Positions 10,439 through 19,291 of a DNA stretch of 64,000 nt are shown here, in pieces. Location of the stretch: contig NZ_JAODIY010000048.1 in assembly GCF_026586665.1 (NCBI RefSeq), forward strand, positions 1-64,000. Direction: 5' to 3'. Positions within the stretch are counted from its first letter, which is position 1. Each line of letters opens with the position of its first letter. The DNA is from Halovenus rubra. Its GTDB lineage: Archaea > Halobacteriota > Halobacteria > Halobacteriales > Haloarculaceae. A program made the translations under genes and the position numbers. The notes under the pieces are model-generated. The model was given only the letters and a program-made list of their open reading frames with translations. It was not told where the DNA came from and searched no databases.

Positions 10439-10581
10439 ACAGCGACCGTATCCAGAATAAAACGTGACGGATAGACATCGAACGTCACTATCGAATAAGA
10501 GCCATAGCCGGTCACTGATTGAAATTAGTCCGGTCGGTGGAGAAGCTCACTGCTCAGTGGGACAGCGTTGAGTAGGAAATG

Positions 10582-10659
10582 GTGCGAGGGAAGACCGCTT
10601 CCGTGGGTCTTCCGCACTGGTGCGAGGGCCCGCGTGGGCCGCAGTTCACGGCATCGCAC
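10582..10659 (-). other. Two tandem hairpins that mimic the tRNA-Leu 3' end
   Basis: Downstream of tRNA-Leu on its own strand lie two hairpins. Module A (10620-10659) closes GTGCGA with TCGCAC around an inner GGCCC/GGGCC stem. Module B (10582-10617) closes GTGCG with CGCAC around GAAGACC/GGTCTTC. Both end in CCCTCGCACCA, identical to the tRNA acceptor 3' strand, discriminator and CCA. They could be processing elements, a small RNA or remnants of tRNA 3' ends. Confidence 0.5.
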
Positions 10660-10691
10660 GCCGTGTATCGAGACGCGAACGCGCCTCACAG

Positions 10692-10776
10692 TGCGAGGGA
10701 TGCGATTCGAACGCATGGACCCCTACGGGAGCGGATCTTGAGTCCGCCGCCGTTGGCCAGGCTTGGCTACCCTCGC
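10692..10776 (-). tRNA. tRNA-Leu (anticodon CAA)
   Basis: An 85-base class II tRNA. The acceptor stem is GCGAGGG at the 5' end (10770-10776) with CCCTCGC plus discriminator A at the 3' end. The D arm contains TAGCCAAGCCTGG. The anticodon loop CTCAAGA sits on a five-pair GCGGA/TCCGC stem. There is a long variable arm and a T arm with TTCGAAT. CCA is not encoded. A TATA-like element (CCTATAAC) lies about 50 bases upstream. No intron was seen. Confidence 0.95.
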
Positions 10777-10862
10777 GCACTGTTTTCAGGTTTGGCGGCC
10801 TGTAATCCCGCGTAGCAACTGGACCGTTATAGGTAATGCGATTCTACTTTCCAAATCAGGAC

Positions 10863-12341
10863 CTACTCCGTTCGATTAGACGTTTGGTATGGCTCCGAAT
10901 GAGTTTCGTCTTCAGTTGTTGTGTTGTCTGTGTCGTCCCTAGCGTCGTCAAGGCCGTCGACATCAGCCGGTAACTCCTTGTCTGTTCTCTGTGAATTGTT
11001 GAGCGGCCTCGACTCACCGTCTAAGTCGAGCGTGATATCATGGTGAAGGTCTAGCCCCGCAACATCATCGAGCGTCGGTCGCTGGTGGCTGTCAGTGGTC
11101 CGAACAGAAGGAAGGTTATCGGCGGTCACGTCGTTGCCTGTGTCAGCGGTCTCTTTTGAGTTGGTATTTTTCACCGTACCACTTCCTCTTGCAGTGTCTT
11201 GCATCCCAAGGAGAATATCGAACATCTGGTTCAGTCGTGACTCGAATGCAGAAACTCTCTGTGGGTCGAACGTTTCAGCAAGTTCGTGAGCGCGTTCGAG
11301 GTGCTCCGTTGCGGCGGTACATGCCTCAATCGCATCCTCAAGCCAGTTCTCGGTCTCAAGCCGGGAGCCGTCATTCCACTTGGTCCGTGCAGCGCGCTCG
11401 TGACAGTCGATGAGTTGTGTGCCAATCTGTTTGCTGGTCTCTTGTATGGCTTCGGCATCGTTGGCAAGGTACCCGTACCACGCAACAGTCTGAATCCCAC
11501 GGTACCGGTCAAGCGCCGTTTCGAGATGGTCAATCTCCGCCGAAAGTGTCTCGGCAGTCTCGGCCCGTACCGTCGCCTCCTTGGCCTGTTGGACCGGTTC
11601 TGCCGCGGTGGTATCGATATCCCAACGCAGTGCTTCGAGGTCATCAACAAGCGTACGCTGGCGTCCGAACTGGAACGCATCGGCGCGTCTAATCTCTTCG
11701 GAGTGGCACTGCGCATGGTCGTAGTAATCGATAACACGCCCAAACACAGTTTCTGCTTGCTCATAGTCTTGACACTCAAGGAGGTGACTCACAAGTTCGA
11801 GTTGTGACCGGCTACGGTCGATGTACAGGCGAGCACACGCGCTTTCTAGCTGGCGGTCAAGGTTAGCAAGTTCTGGTGAGAGAGTGCCATCAGACAGTGG
11901 TGTTGTCGTCTGAACCATGCAAATAACTGCATCGAGCTGGGTGCGTATTTTCCGGTAGGTATCAACTGCAGCCCCCCACTCGTGGTTGTCCCTGAGCGCG
12001 CGGATTTGTCCAGTCGCCAACTCGACATCGTTTACAGTGCTACGGATGTGATTTCGAACGTCACCTACCCAACTCAGATGGCGGATGGCACCATCGACAC
12101 CGTCATGCACAGAGTCCGGGAGTACAAACCGCCAGTGTACCCCATCACTGGTCGTGAATACGAGCGCGTTCTCCGTCACGTCGACGCTTGCAAGCTCTCC
12201 GTACCCAAAAGAGACGGCATTCGAACCGTCACTGTCAACCGCCCCAAAGACAAGCTCTTTCTCAGTCACAATCAACCCGACTGGAATCTCGACTTGCTCT
12301 TGGCTATCTCCGTCCGTCCGAATAAGCCCATTTTCGTTCAC
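10863..12341 (-). CDS. Haloarchaeal coiled-coil protein with PH-like N-terminus
   Basis: A 492-residue soluble protein of unknown role. Residues 15-85 are strand-rich (IPVGLIVTEKELVFGAV, FVLPDSVHDG) and resemble a PH-like domain. Residues 95-370 are helical with coiled-coil character. Residues 380-492 are a Thr/Asp-rich disordered acidic tail. The start is GTG. The frame continues upstream for 42 codons without a stop or a standard start codon, so the true N-terminus may be longer. It sits upstream of no obvious partner. Confidence 0.65.
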   Translation of the reverse strand: MNENGLIRTDGDSQEQVEIPVGLIVTEKELVFGAVDSDGSNAVSFGYGELASVDVTENALVFTTSDGVHWRFVLPDSVHDGVDGAIRHLSWVGDVRNHIRSTVNDVELATGQIRALRDNHEWGAAVDTYRKIRTQLDAVICMVQTTTPLSDGTLSPELANLDRQLESACARLYIDRSRSQLELVSHLLECQDYEQAETVFGRVIDYYDHAQCHSEEIRRADAFQFGRQRTLVDDLEALRWDIDTTAAEPVQQAKEATVRAETAETLSAEIDHLETALDRYRGIQTVAWYGYLANDAEAIQETSKQIGTQLIDCHERAARTKWNDGSRLETENWLEDAIEACTAATEHLERAHELAETFDPQRVSAFESRLNQMFDILLGMQDTARGSGTVKNTNSKETADTGNDVTADNLPSVRTTDSHQRPTLDDVAGLDLHHDITLDLDGESRPLNNSQRTDKELPADVDGLDDARDDTDNTTTEDETHSEPYQTSNRTE

Positions 12342-12563
12342 AAGAGCGAACTGAATCTTGTCAGTATCTTCAACGATATCGCTAGAGAAAGACCGGGGTA
12401 GTGACTGCTCGGTGTATGTTCCCCCATCACCGCCGCGATTACCGCTATTGTCGTTGGTGATAGGAAATCACTACCAAACTATTGTCGCACGCAATAATAA
12501 AACGCTCGCCAACTCTAAGTCTGTAGATACGAACAGCAGTGGAGCTGCTGTCGGTGGACGTAA

Positions 12564-13532
12564 TCAGTGTCTGTCAGTACTGGGAGCTGAGTCTGTGGTA
12601 CTGGCTGATTGGGCCGCTGGCTCGGCTTCTCTATCCGACTCTTCGGAATCCGATTCTTCGGAATGAGTTCGGTCCTGTGTTATGCTGTCGTCGTGTGAAC
12701 CACCACCATCTATCGCACTCTCCGTCTCGGTCGCTTCATCTGGTGTTCTGTCGTGTTCGTCACGGTCAAAGGACGGTCGCTGCGCAACGAGCCCCAGAAA
12801 CGCACCTACCGACGAACAGACGGCGGGATAGGCTAACCCAAACATGAGCGCGGGAACCCGTTCTGGGCGAGTAAACACGTCTTCTCCTGACAGACCTGAA
12901 AAGAGAGCGACGCCATCGATGACGAACAGGAACAGTCCGGCAAGAACCAAGAGAGCAAAGCCGAGTGTCATCGTCCCGCCAGTGATGAGACTCCGGGTCA
13001 AAATATCATCCCACGATTGGGCACCCTCAAGCGAGACGAACCGGTAGGCAAGCAAAAAGCCGATGCCGAGCAACACCACAACCGGGATGGCAAGATAGAC
13101 AATATCTGGAAATGTCAACTCTGGCAGCGTTAACGAACCAGGATTCTCGGCTGTCAGCGTCTGTGATTGCTCATTGTAGAGGTTTCCATCCAAATACGTG
13201 CTGGTCTCTACATCGACGGTCCCTGATTCGAAAAACGGGTTATACCAGATATCTCGGATGGTTTCCTGTACGACTGTCTCGCCTTGGGCCTCGTTCTCAA
13301 AGACTTGCGTAGTTTGTTCGTGTGTTGGCACGAGAAGCGAGTTATAGAAGAACTGTCCGACCTGCCGAAGCGATTGGGCTTCGAGGTCGATACCGTCCCC
13401 AGTTCCCGCAGCGAGCCCCAAGAATGCGAGGTATCCAGTGATAAACGAAAGGATACCTCCAAGAAGCCCGCCAAGCAGCGGGACGCCTCGAAAACGGTCC
13501 CCCAGTTTGTTGAAGTCGATTATATCGCTCAC
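12564..13532 (-). CDS. Haloarchaeal membrane protein of unknown function
   Basis: A 322-residue integral membrane protein. Hydrophobic segments are at about 18-42, 148-170, 187-212 and 230-252. An extracellular-type loop of about 100 residues lies between the first two segments. The C-terminal 70 residues are highly acidic and repetitive (SEESDSEESDRE). The last part of the gene has a short direct repeat of TTCGGAATCCGATT type. I recall similar proteins only as haloarchaeal hypotheticals. Confidence 0.7.
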   Translation of the reverse strand: MSDIIDFNKLGDRFRGVPLLGGLLGGILSFITGYLAFLGLAAGTGDGIDLEAQSLRQVGQFFYNSLLVPTHEQTTQVFENEAQGETVVQETIRDIWYNPFFESGTVDVETSTYLDGNLYNEQSQTLTAENPGSLTLPELTFPDIVYLAIPVVVLLGIGFLLAYRFVSLEGAQSWDDILTRSLITGGTMTLGFALLVLAGLFLFVIDGVALFSGLSGEDVFTRPERVPALMFGLAYPAVCSSVGAFLGLVAQRPSFDRDEHDRTPDEATETESAIDGGGSHDDSITQDRTHSEESDSEESDREAEPAAQSASTTDSAPSTDRH

Positions 13533-13594
13533 ACATGTGTGCGCGACGACAGCGAATAAAAAGTTTCGGGGGTGATTTACCTGAGTGATAACGA

Positions 13595-13996
13595 CTACTC
13601 GTCAGGCTCGAAGTCGAGCGATGCAGAGTTAATACAGTATCGCTGGCCGGTTGGTTCTGGACCGTCGTCGAAGATGTGGCCCAAGTGGCCGCCACAGTTC
13701 GCACAGACGGCCTCAGTACGGCGCATTCCCTGACTCGTGTCGACCTGTGTTTCGATGTTACCTTCGTCGAGGACATCAAAAAAGCTCGGCCAGCCACTCC
13801 CCGAATCGTACTTTTTCTCGGAGTGGAACAGTTCTGACCCACAGCCGGCACACGCAAAGATACCGTCCTCGTCGATATCGAGCAGTTCACCGCTGAATCG
13901 TGGCTCTGTACCGCCTTCTCTGAGTACGTTGTACTCTTCTTTGGTTAGGATCTCTTGCCACTCTTCGTCTCGTTCAGGCGCGTCGTGTTCGCTCAT
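13595..13996 (-). CDS. msrB: Peptide-methionine (R)-S-oxide reductase MsrB
   Basis: A 133-residue repair enzyme reducing R-methionine sulfoxide in proteins. The four structural zinc cysteines are C49, C52, C98 and C101. The catalytic cysteine is C121 in RYCINSASL. The signature GSGWPSF is at 66-72. Length is normal for a stand-alone MsrB. No msrA is adjacent. Confidence 0.96.
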   Translation of the reverse strand: MSEHDAPERDEEWQEILTKEEYNVLREGGTEPRFSGELLDIDEDGIFACAGCGSELFHSEKKYDSGSGWPSFFDVLDEGNIETQVDTSQGMRRTEAVCANCGGHLGHIFDDGPEPTGQRYCINSASLDFEPDE

Positions 13997-14101
13997 TATG
14001 TCGAGTGTAAGTATGCATTCGCTACATATAATTGGCCGGTTTCGGGTCCTTCTGAGGTAAGATTCATCCGTCAGAGGGCCTGGCCATGTCCAAACTAGGC
14101 G

Positions 14102-14863
14102 TCATCGCCATACTGAGACGAGAACCGAGAGTACTGCAAAGATAGCGACAACCGCGACACCCCACAGCCCGTGTGAGATAGCAACGCTCTCTGCGAGGAA
14201 CGCGCTTAGGGCGAGTTCGGCGGCGTGGTGACCCGGGAGCCAGCGACTCCAGCTTGGTGGTTCGCCCAGGGGCATCCCCAACAGAAGGATATCAAGCATC
14301 GGTGCGAACAACAGGAGGTAGACGCCAGCCATCCGGTCGAGGAATAGCCCTATCAACACCCCAGTTGCACCGTAAGTTCCTGCTGCCAGCAGGAGTGCAA
14401 ACAGGAACCACCCTACGTGTTCTGGGACAACGCGGACGACGGTGACAGCCAACGATATCAGGACGACAACTGCAGTAACCCCTGCAAGGAGGACAAATCG
14501 AGCGACGAGGATTTCCGGCCCCCAGTACCCGACGACCCGCAGGCGCTCGTCGATACCTCGTGAGCGCTGGACGATAAACAATCCCGCGATACCCACCAAG
14601 AGCGCCCCCGTTACAGGACCGACCAGCGCCAGCATCAGAGAGACGAAATCAGTGGTGACCGTGGAAGTTCCCTCGGCGGTGGCTATCTCGGCCTGTACCG
14701 GGTCCTGGGGAAGAATCCACCCCCAGAGACCGATGAAATACACCGGAAGGAACGCGAGCAAGCCTAGCAACACGGGGTCGCGCAACACCTCACGACTAGC
14801 GACCGTCGTCGCGGTCCAAAGTCTTGCCCGCGTTTCAGAGCGGCGCAGGGTGTCGGTACTCAT
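14102..14863 (-). CDS. ABC-2 type transporter permease
   Basis: A 253-residue membrane protein with about six hydrophobic segments. It is the second of two permeases in a three-gene exporter operon and overlaps the preceding permease by four bases (ATGA). The sequence is typical of ABC-2 permeases with little motif content. The substrate is unknown. Confidence 0.85.
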   Translation of the reverse strand: MSTDTLRRSETRARLWTATTVASREVLRDPVLLGLLAFLPVYFIGLWGWILPQDPVQAEIATAEGTSTVTTDFVSLMLALVGPVTGALLVGIAGLFIVQRSRGIDERLRVVGYWGPEILVARFVLLAGVTAVVVLISLAVTVVRVVPEHVGWFLFALLLAAGTYGATGVLIGLFLDRMAGVYLLLFAPMLDILLLGMPLGEPPSWSRWLPGHHAAELALSAFLAESVAISHGLWGVAVVAIFAVLSVLVSVWR

Positions 14864-15588
14864 ATCGAGTCACCTCCGATAAGAACTGCACCGATTGCAA
14901 AGAGTCCAAGAACGAGGATGTACACGGCGACAGTCACTGCATCCCCACCCGAAACCGTTCCCTCATAGACGGTCGCATCTAGCATGTCATGAGGGGTGGC
15001 AAGTGGGAAGTACTCCAGAACATCGTTCTCGGTCGGGACTGCACCGATTGCGCCGAAGGAGTCGATGTCTGCCAGAAAAACCAACACGAGCGAGCCCTCG
15101 AGTTCTCGCCCAACAAGAGCGCCAAGACAAATTCCCAGAAGACCGTAGATGACCGCGGCACTGACGAGTACGCCAAAGGCGAGGGCTGGTCGCTCGGGAG
15201 TGATGTTGCTCCGTAAGAGAAAAGTAACGAACGTAATCCCCGCCACGAGTCCGCCAGCCAGCAGGATGGTCAGGAAGCGTGCGAGGAGAACCCCGACAGA
15301 ATGATATCCACAGACGACAAGTCGCCTGTCTGAGTCGACGGTCCCGACAACCTGGAACACACCCAGCAACCCGGAGAGAAAGGCAGTCGCGAACAGCGCA
15401 CCACCAAGTTCGGCCCCACCGGGTACGAACTCGATACCAGGTGCTTCGGTAATCGGGCCGAGCGCGAGGTCGTACATGAACAACACGAGAGGCGGGAGGA
15501 CGACCAGCAAGACGACATTCGTCGGCTCGCGGAGGAACGTACGGACGCCCGCGCTGACGGCCTCCCGCTGACGGGTTGCCCGCCCCAT
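14860..15588 (-). CDS. ABC-2 type transporter permease
   Basis: A 242-residue membrane protein with about six hydrophobic segments and a short basic N-terminus (MGRATRQREAV). It starts directly after the stop of the ATPase gene and overlaps the next permease gene by four bases, so the three are translationally coupled. It probably pairs with the other permease as a heterodimer. Confidence 0.85.
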   Translation of the reverse strand: MGRATRQREAVSAGVRTFLREPTNVVLLVVLPPLVLFMYDLALGPITEAPGIEFVPGGAELGGALFATAFLSGLLGVFQVVGTVDSDRRLVVCGYHSVGVLLARFLTILLAGGLVAGITFVTFLLRSNITPERPALAFGVLVSAAVIYGLLGICLGALVGRELEGSLVLVFLADIDSFGAIGAVPTENDVLEYFPLATPHDMLDATVYEGTVSGGDAVTVAVYILVLGLFAIGAVLIGGDSI

Positions 15589-16329
15589 CTACACACCCTC
15601 CGCTGGCACAGCCTGTTTTTCCGGCTCCTGGAGAGCGAGCCGGTGGTCTTGGAGTTCGTAAATCCGGTCGAACCGGTCGTGTTCCTCAACAAAGTGGCTG
15701 ATAATGACGATAGCAATTCCCTGTTTGGCCAGTTCGTCGGTGAGGTCCCAGAACGTCTGGTATGTCTCCCAGTCGAAGCCAGTGTAGGGTTCGTCGAGCA
15801 ACAGTACGTCCGGCTGGTGGAGCAGAGCGACTGAGAGGTTTACCTTCTGGTGGTTGCCGCCGCTCAGGTGGTCAATGCGGGTGTCGAGGTACTCCTCGTA
15901 CCCGAGTTTGTCGGCCAGCCACCCGAGTCGGTCCGCAATTTCGTCCCTGTCCATCCCGTAGCCCCTGCCGAACAGCCCCATCGTCTCCCGAACCGTCAAC
16001 CGGTCATACAGAAGCGTCTCCTGTGGACACCAGCCAACCGTCCCGCGACGCTCGACAGTCCCGCCGTCACGCTCTAACACCCCGACGAGTATCTCCATCA
16101 GCGTTGATTTCCCTGACCCGTTTCCGCCGACGATACCGACGAGTTCGGCCTCGTTGACCGTCAACGATGCCCCATCGAGGGCCTCGACCGTTCTCCCGAA
16201 CGGGAGCCACGAATCGTAGGTCTTCTCGATGTCCGTCCCGCGAATGACCCACTCATCTTTGTTCCCGCTCTCTTTCCCGCCGTCAGGCACTGCGTCGATA
16301 CTTGTTTTTGTTTTTTGTATATTCGGCAT
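15589..16329 (-). CDS. ABC transporter ATP-binding protein
   Basis: A 246-residue ATPase of an ABC-2 exporter. Walker A is GGNGSGKST (68-76), the Q loop is in CPQETLLY, the signature is LSGGNHQKV (155-163), and Walker B is LLLDEP (176-181) with a tyrosine after it. The ATG at 16329 lies inside the palindrome at 16319-16340, and a TATA-like tract sits about 25 bases upstream, so the message is probably leaderless. The divergent GbsR-type gene probably regulates it. Confidence 0.92.
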   Translation of the reverse strand: MPNIQKTKTSIDAVPDGGKESGNKDEWVIRGTDIEKTYDSWLPFGRTVEALDGASLTVNEAELVGIVGGNGSGKSTLMEILVGVLERDGGTVERRGTVGWCPQETLLYDRLTVRETMGLFGRGYGMDRDEIADRLGWLADKLGYEEYLDTRIDHLSGGNHQKVNLSVALLHQPDVLLLDEPYTGFDWETYQTFWDLTDELAKQGIAIVIISHFVEEHDRFDRIYELQDHRLALQEPEKQAVPAEGV

Positions 16330-16340
16330 ATACCGAATAT
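16319..16340. promoter_or_regulatory. Palindromic operator between exporter and regulator genes
   Basis: A 22-base near-perfect palindrome: ATATTCGG at 16319-16326 and CCGAATAT at 16333-16340, with only one mismatched pair in the six-base centre. It covers the ATPase start codon and lies 43 bases before the regulator start. The A/T stretch at 16350-16365 can serve as TATA box for both directions. It is a likely binding site of the GbsR/MarR-type regulator. Confidence 0.65.
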
Positions 16341-16382
16341 TCAGTACTAAGGTATTTGTATTTTACGCCCTAACGCCCCGTA

Positions 16383-16949
16383 ATGACAAACAACGATGGG
16401 ACGAGTGCTGGGGACGAGGTAGCCACAGCACGCGAAGAGGTCGTCGAGGCGATGGCGACGACCGCTGAGATGTACGGGATGAAACGGAGTGTCGGTCGAC
16501 TGTATGGTATCCTATATTTCGCGGATGGCCCGCTCTCGCTTGACGAACTCGTTGAACGAAGCGACTATGCCAAATCGACGGTTAGTACCGCGATGACGAC
16601 GCTAGAGCGGTATTATTTTGTACAGCGGCGGTCGCTACCGGGTGAAGGAAAGCGCGCCTTCTTCGAGGCAGAGCGTGACTGGTGGAGCGTCATGAGGCGG
16701 GTGCTCGAAACCGAAGGTCAACGCGAGGTCGTGACGATGACCCGGGCGCTGGAATCGGCCGAACGACAGCTCGGAGAGACCAACAGTGAACAGGCAACAG
16801 ACAGTCTCGAGCGGGTCCGTGAACTCCAGGCGTACTACCGGCAAATCGAGCAGTTCGTCGACCTGTTGACGGGGCTTTCCTCGGAAGAGCTGGCCGCGAT
16901 GGCTGAGATGATAGAAACTGAGACAGAACTGCCAAGCGACGACCGGTAA
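16383..16949 (+). CDS. GbsR/MarR-type transcriptional regulator
   Basis: A 188-residue winged-helix regulator. The HTH is at about residues 45-85 (LSLDELVERSDYAKSTVSTAMTTLE region). A charged wing (SLPGEGKRAFF) and a long C-terminal helical dimer segment follow, as in GbsR-type proteins. It is divergent from the ABC-2 operon and shares its control region, so it probably represses that operon and itself. The ligand is unknown. Confidence 0.85.
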   Translation: MTNNDGTSAGDEVATAREEVVEAMATTAEMYGMKRSVGRLYGILYFADGPLSLDELVERSDYAKSTVSTAMTTLERYYFVQRRSLPGEGKRAFFEAERDWWSVMRRVLETEGQREVVTMTRALESAERQLGETNSEQATDSLERVRELQAYYRQIEQFVDLLTGLSSEELAAMAEMIETETELPSDDR

Positions 16950-16991
16950 CGGGACCACTATCCTTTTGTTGGCCTGCTTTGAGTGGTCAGC

Positions 16992-17402
16992 ATGGGGTAT
17001 GACCACGCCGACCCCGAGTACGCGGGTACACTGCATCACGTCGAGCTGTCCACGGCCGACCTCCCGTCCTCGCTGGGTTTCTGGAACTGGTTCCTGGCAG
17101 AGCTAGGCTACGAGGTGAAAAACGACTGGGAGGGCGGTCGGTCCTGGATACGTGGGCCGACGTATATCGTCCTGAAGCAGGCCGACGAGGGCCACCCATT
17201 CAACCGGCACGAGTCGGGCCTCAATCATCTCGCGTTTCATGCCAAATCCCGCGAACAGGTAGACCAACTGACCGAAAGCATCCGGAAGCGGGACGGTTCG
17301 ACTGTTCTGTACGAGGAGCAACACCCCTACGCAGGCGGGTACTATGCACTCTACTGCGAGGACCCCGAGGGTGTGAAAGTGGAACTTGTCGGGCCGGAGT
17401 GA
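16992..17402 (+). CDS. VOC (glyoxalase/bleomycin-resistance) family protein
   Basis: A 136-residue metalloenzyme-fold protein. The first half carries HHVELSTADL and the second half HLAFHA and EDPEGVKVELVGPE, which supply the usual His and Glu metal ligands. The ATG at 16992 is preferred over the GTG three codons earlier. The reaction cannot be told from sequence; lyases, isomerases and dioxygenases share this fold. It lies 60 bases before the carotenoid genes, a position where other haloarchaea often have crtD. Confidence 0.8.
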   Translation: MGYDHADPEYAGTLHHVELSTADLPSSLGFWNWFLAELGYEVKNDWEGGRSWIRGPTYIVLKQADEGHPFNRHESGLNHLAFHAKSREQVDQLTESIRKRDGSTVLYEEQHPYAGGYYALYCEDPEGVKVELVGPE

Positions 17403-17461
17403 CTGCGGGTTGAGACACCGGTACCGTCGTCTTTAGTAGCTTGGCGACCAGACCGGCATAC

Positions 17462-18346
17462 GTGAGCGACGTGACAGACTTGCTCGGACGGGTTGCGCCG
17501 TCGGAGCAAACGTTTGCTGGCTATCTGTTCTGGCTCTCTCGTCCCCGGTTCTGGCTGTATCTGGCAGGACCAGTGGTTGTCGGGGTGGTCTACGCTGCGA
17601 CCGCGACCACAGAGTTCTTCCAGCCAGTTACCGTTGCGCTGTTCGTGTACTTTCTGGTACCGGCGAACATCTTTCTCTACGGTATTAACGACCGGTTTGA
17701 TGTCGATATCGACGAGGTTAATCCCAAAAAGTCCGCGGAAGGACGTGAGGTCCGATACGCAGGAGGCAATGCTGTTACTACCGTTGTCCTCGTTAGCGGA
17801 GCAGCAGGCTTAGCTTTTGTTTCGGTGGTTCCCGTCGAGGGAACTGCAGCGATAGTGGCGTTTCTGGCTCTCGGGGCAGCCTACAGCGTCCCGCCAGTGC
17901 GTTTCAAGACGACGCCGATAGTCGATTCAGTGTCGAACGGGCTGTACGTTATGCCAGCTGTCGTCGCCTACGGTGCTGTCGCCGGAACTGCGCCCCCACT
18001 GTTGGCTGTCGCTGGCGGCTGGGTATGGGCAATGGGGATGCATACATTTTCGGCAATTCCCGATATCCGACCGGACCGTCAAGCCGGTATCGAAACGACC
18101 GCGACACTGTTGGGCCAGACACGAACGCTCATCTACTGTGCAGCCTGCTGGGTGTTCGCGGCTGTCCTGATGGCAAGTGTCGACCTGCGATTGGGTGGTA
18201 TCTTTCTCATCTACCCGGCCTTTGTGGGGTTCATCGAGGCATTTGATATCGATATTGCCCGTGCTTACTGGTGGTTCCCGGTGCTCAATACTGTCACCGG
18301 GGCTGTACTGACAATGGGTCGCATCTGGGTGATGCTGTATGGCTGA
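17462..18346 (+). CDS. lyeJ: Lycopene elongase/hydratase (UbiA-type prenyltransferase)
   Basis: A 294-residue polytopic membrane enzyme that adds C5 units to lycopene on the way to C50 bacterioruberin. The first Asp-rich motif is NDRFDVDIDE and the second is DIRPDRQAGIETT, as expected for the UbiA family. About eight hydrophobic segments are visible. The GTG start at 17462 is chosen over an upstream TTG. It overlaps cruF by eight bases, which fixes the pathway. No crtD homologue is adjacent. Confidence 0.92.
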   Translation: MSDVTDLLGRVAPSEQTFAGYLFWLSRPRFWLYLAGPVVVGVVYAATATTEFFQPVTVALFVYFLVPANIFLYGINDRFDVDIDEVNPKKSAEGREVRYAGGNAVTTVVLVSGAAGLAFVSVVPVEGTAAIVAFLALGAAYSVPPVRFKTTPIVDSVSNGLYVMPAVVAYGAVAGTAPPLLAVAGGWVWAMGMHTFSAIPDIRPDRQAGIETTATLLGQTRTLIYCAACWVFAAVLMASVDLRLGGIFLIYPAFVGFIEAFDIDIARAYWWFPVLNTVTGAVLTMGRIWVMLYG

Positions 18347-19226
18347 CGGCGAGGAGCCGTATTCACCGGAGTACGGTAGTCTACTGGCCAGAAAAAACCT
18401 CACACGGACGTTTTCTGACCGGGACCACTTCGAGGCAGTCCTCAATTATGTTGTCGACACCAACCGGTTCACTATCGCCGTTGTCTTCCCGATTATTGGG
18501 GCAGGACTGTTACTCGCCAGCGCCGAGCAGTTGCTCCCATCCGTGCTCGCGTTCAACCCCTATCTAGTTCTTGTAGGGGTATTCGTGATGCGATTGCCGC
18601 TCGTTTCCGGTATCCTCCCGCTCATTGGCCGTCGGGCTGGGGCGGCGCTTGCAGTGTTGTTTGGTTATACCTACGCTATCGAGTATATCGGGGCAACAAC
18701 CGGTTTCCCTTACGGTGAGTTTAGCTACTCGGTCTCTCTTGGACCGATGTTGCTGGGGACAATTCCGCTAGCGCTCCCGCTGTTTTTTGTCCCACTGGTG
18801 GTCAACAGTTACCTGCTCTGTCTGTTGGTACTTGGTCCTCGTGCAAACTCCCCGGCACTCCGAATCCCGGCAGTTGCGGCGACTGTTGTTGCCGTTGACC
18901 TCGTCCTTGACCCCGGAGCGGTAGCACTCGGGTTTTGGTCGTTCGGCGATGGAGGGTTCTATGGCGTGCCGCCGATGAACTACGCGGGATGGGTCCTAAG
19001 CGCAATCGTTGCCACGCTGCTCATCGACGCGGCCTTTGACCGAACCGCGCTGTTGTCACGGGTCCGAAACTGTCCCTACATGCTGGATGACCTGGTGAGC
19101 TTTATTCTGTTGTGGGGCGCTATCAACGCGTTTTATCATGCGTGGGCACCGTTTGCCCTCGCTGTCGGGTTTGGCGTTGCCCTTCTCAGTACCGACCACT
19201 TCGATTTCGACGTGCGCCCGATTTGA
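18339..19226 (+). CDS. cruF: Bisanhydrobacterioruberin hydratase CruF
   Basis: A 295-residue membrane protein of the carotenoid biosynthesis (DUF422) family with about seven hydrophobic segments. It hydrates the ends of bisanhydrobacterioruberin to give bacterioruberin. The conserved region around YAIEYIGATTGFPYGEFSY and the FDPxA-like region LDPGAVALGFW are visible. It is translationally coupled to lyeJ. Confidence 0.92.
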   Translation: MADGEEPYSPEYGSLLARKNLTRTFSDRDHFEAVLNYVVDTNRFTIAVVFPIIGAGLLLASAEQLLPSVLAFNPYLVLVGVFVMRLPLVSGILPLIGRRAGAALAVLFGYTYAIEYIGATTGFPYGEFSYSVSLGPMLLGTIPLALPLFFVPLVVNSYLLCLLVLGPRANSPALRIPAVAATVVAVDLVLDPGAVALGFWSFGDGGFYGVPPMNYAGWVLSAIVATLLIDAAFDRTALLSRVRNCPYMLDDLVSFILLWGAINAFYHAWAPFALAVGFGVALLSTDHFDFDVRPI

Positions 19227-19291
19227 GAACACGAGTAGAACTCCGTGCCAGCATACTTAACCGACGAGGCGACAACACACAAGCAGAAACC

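Noticed and set aside
10525-10815. Short frames around tRNA-Leu
   Set aside because: They overlap the tRNA and its structured trailer; Arg/Pro-rich without coding character.
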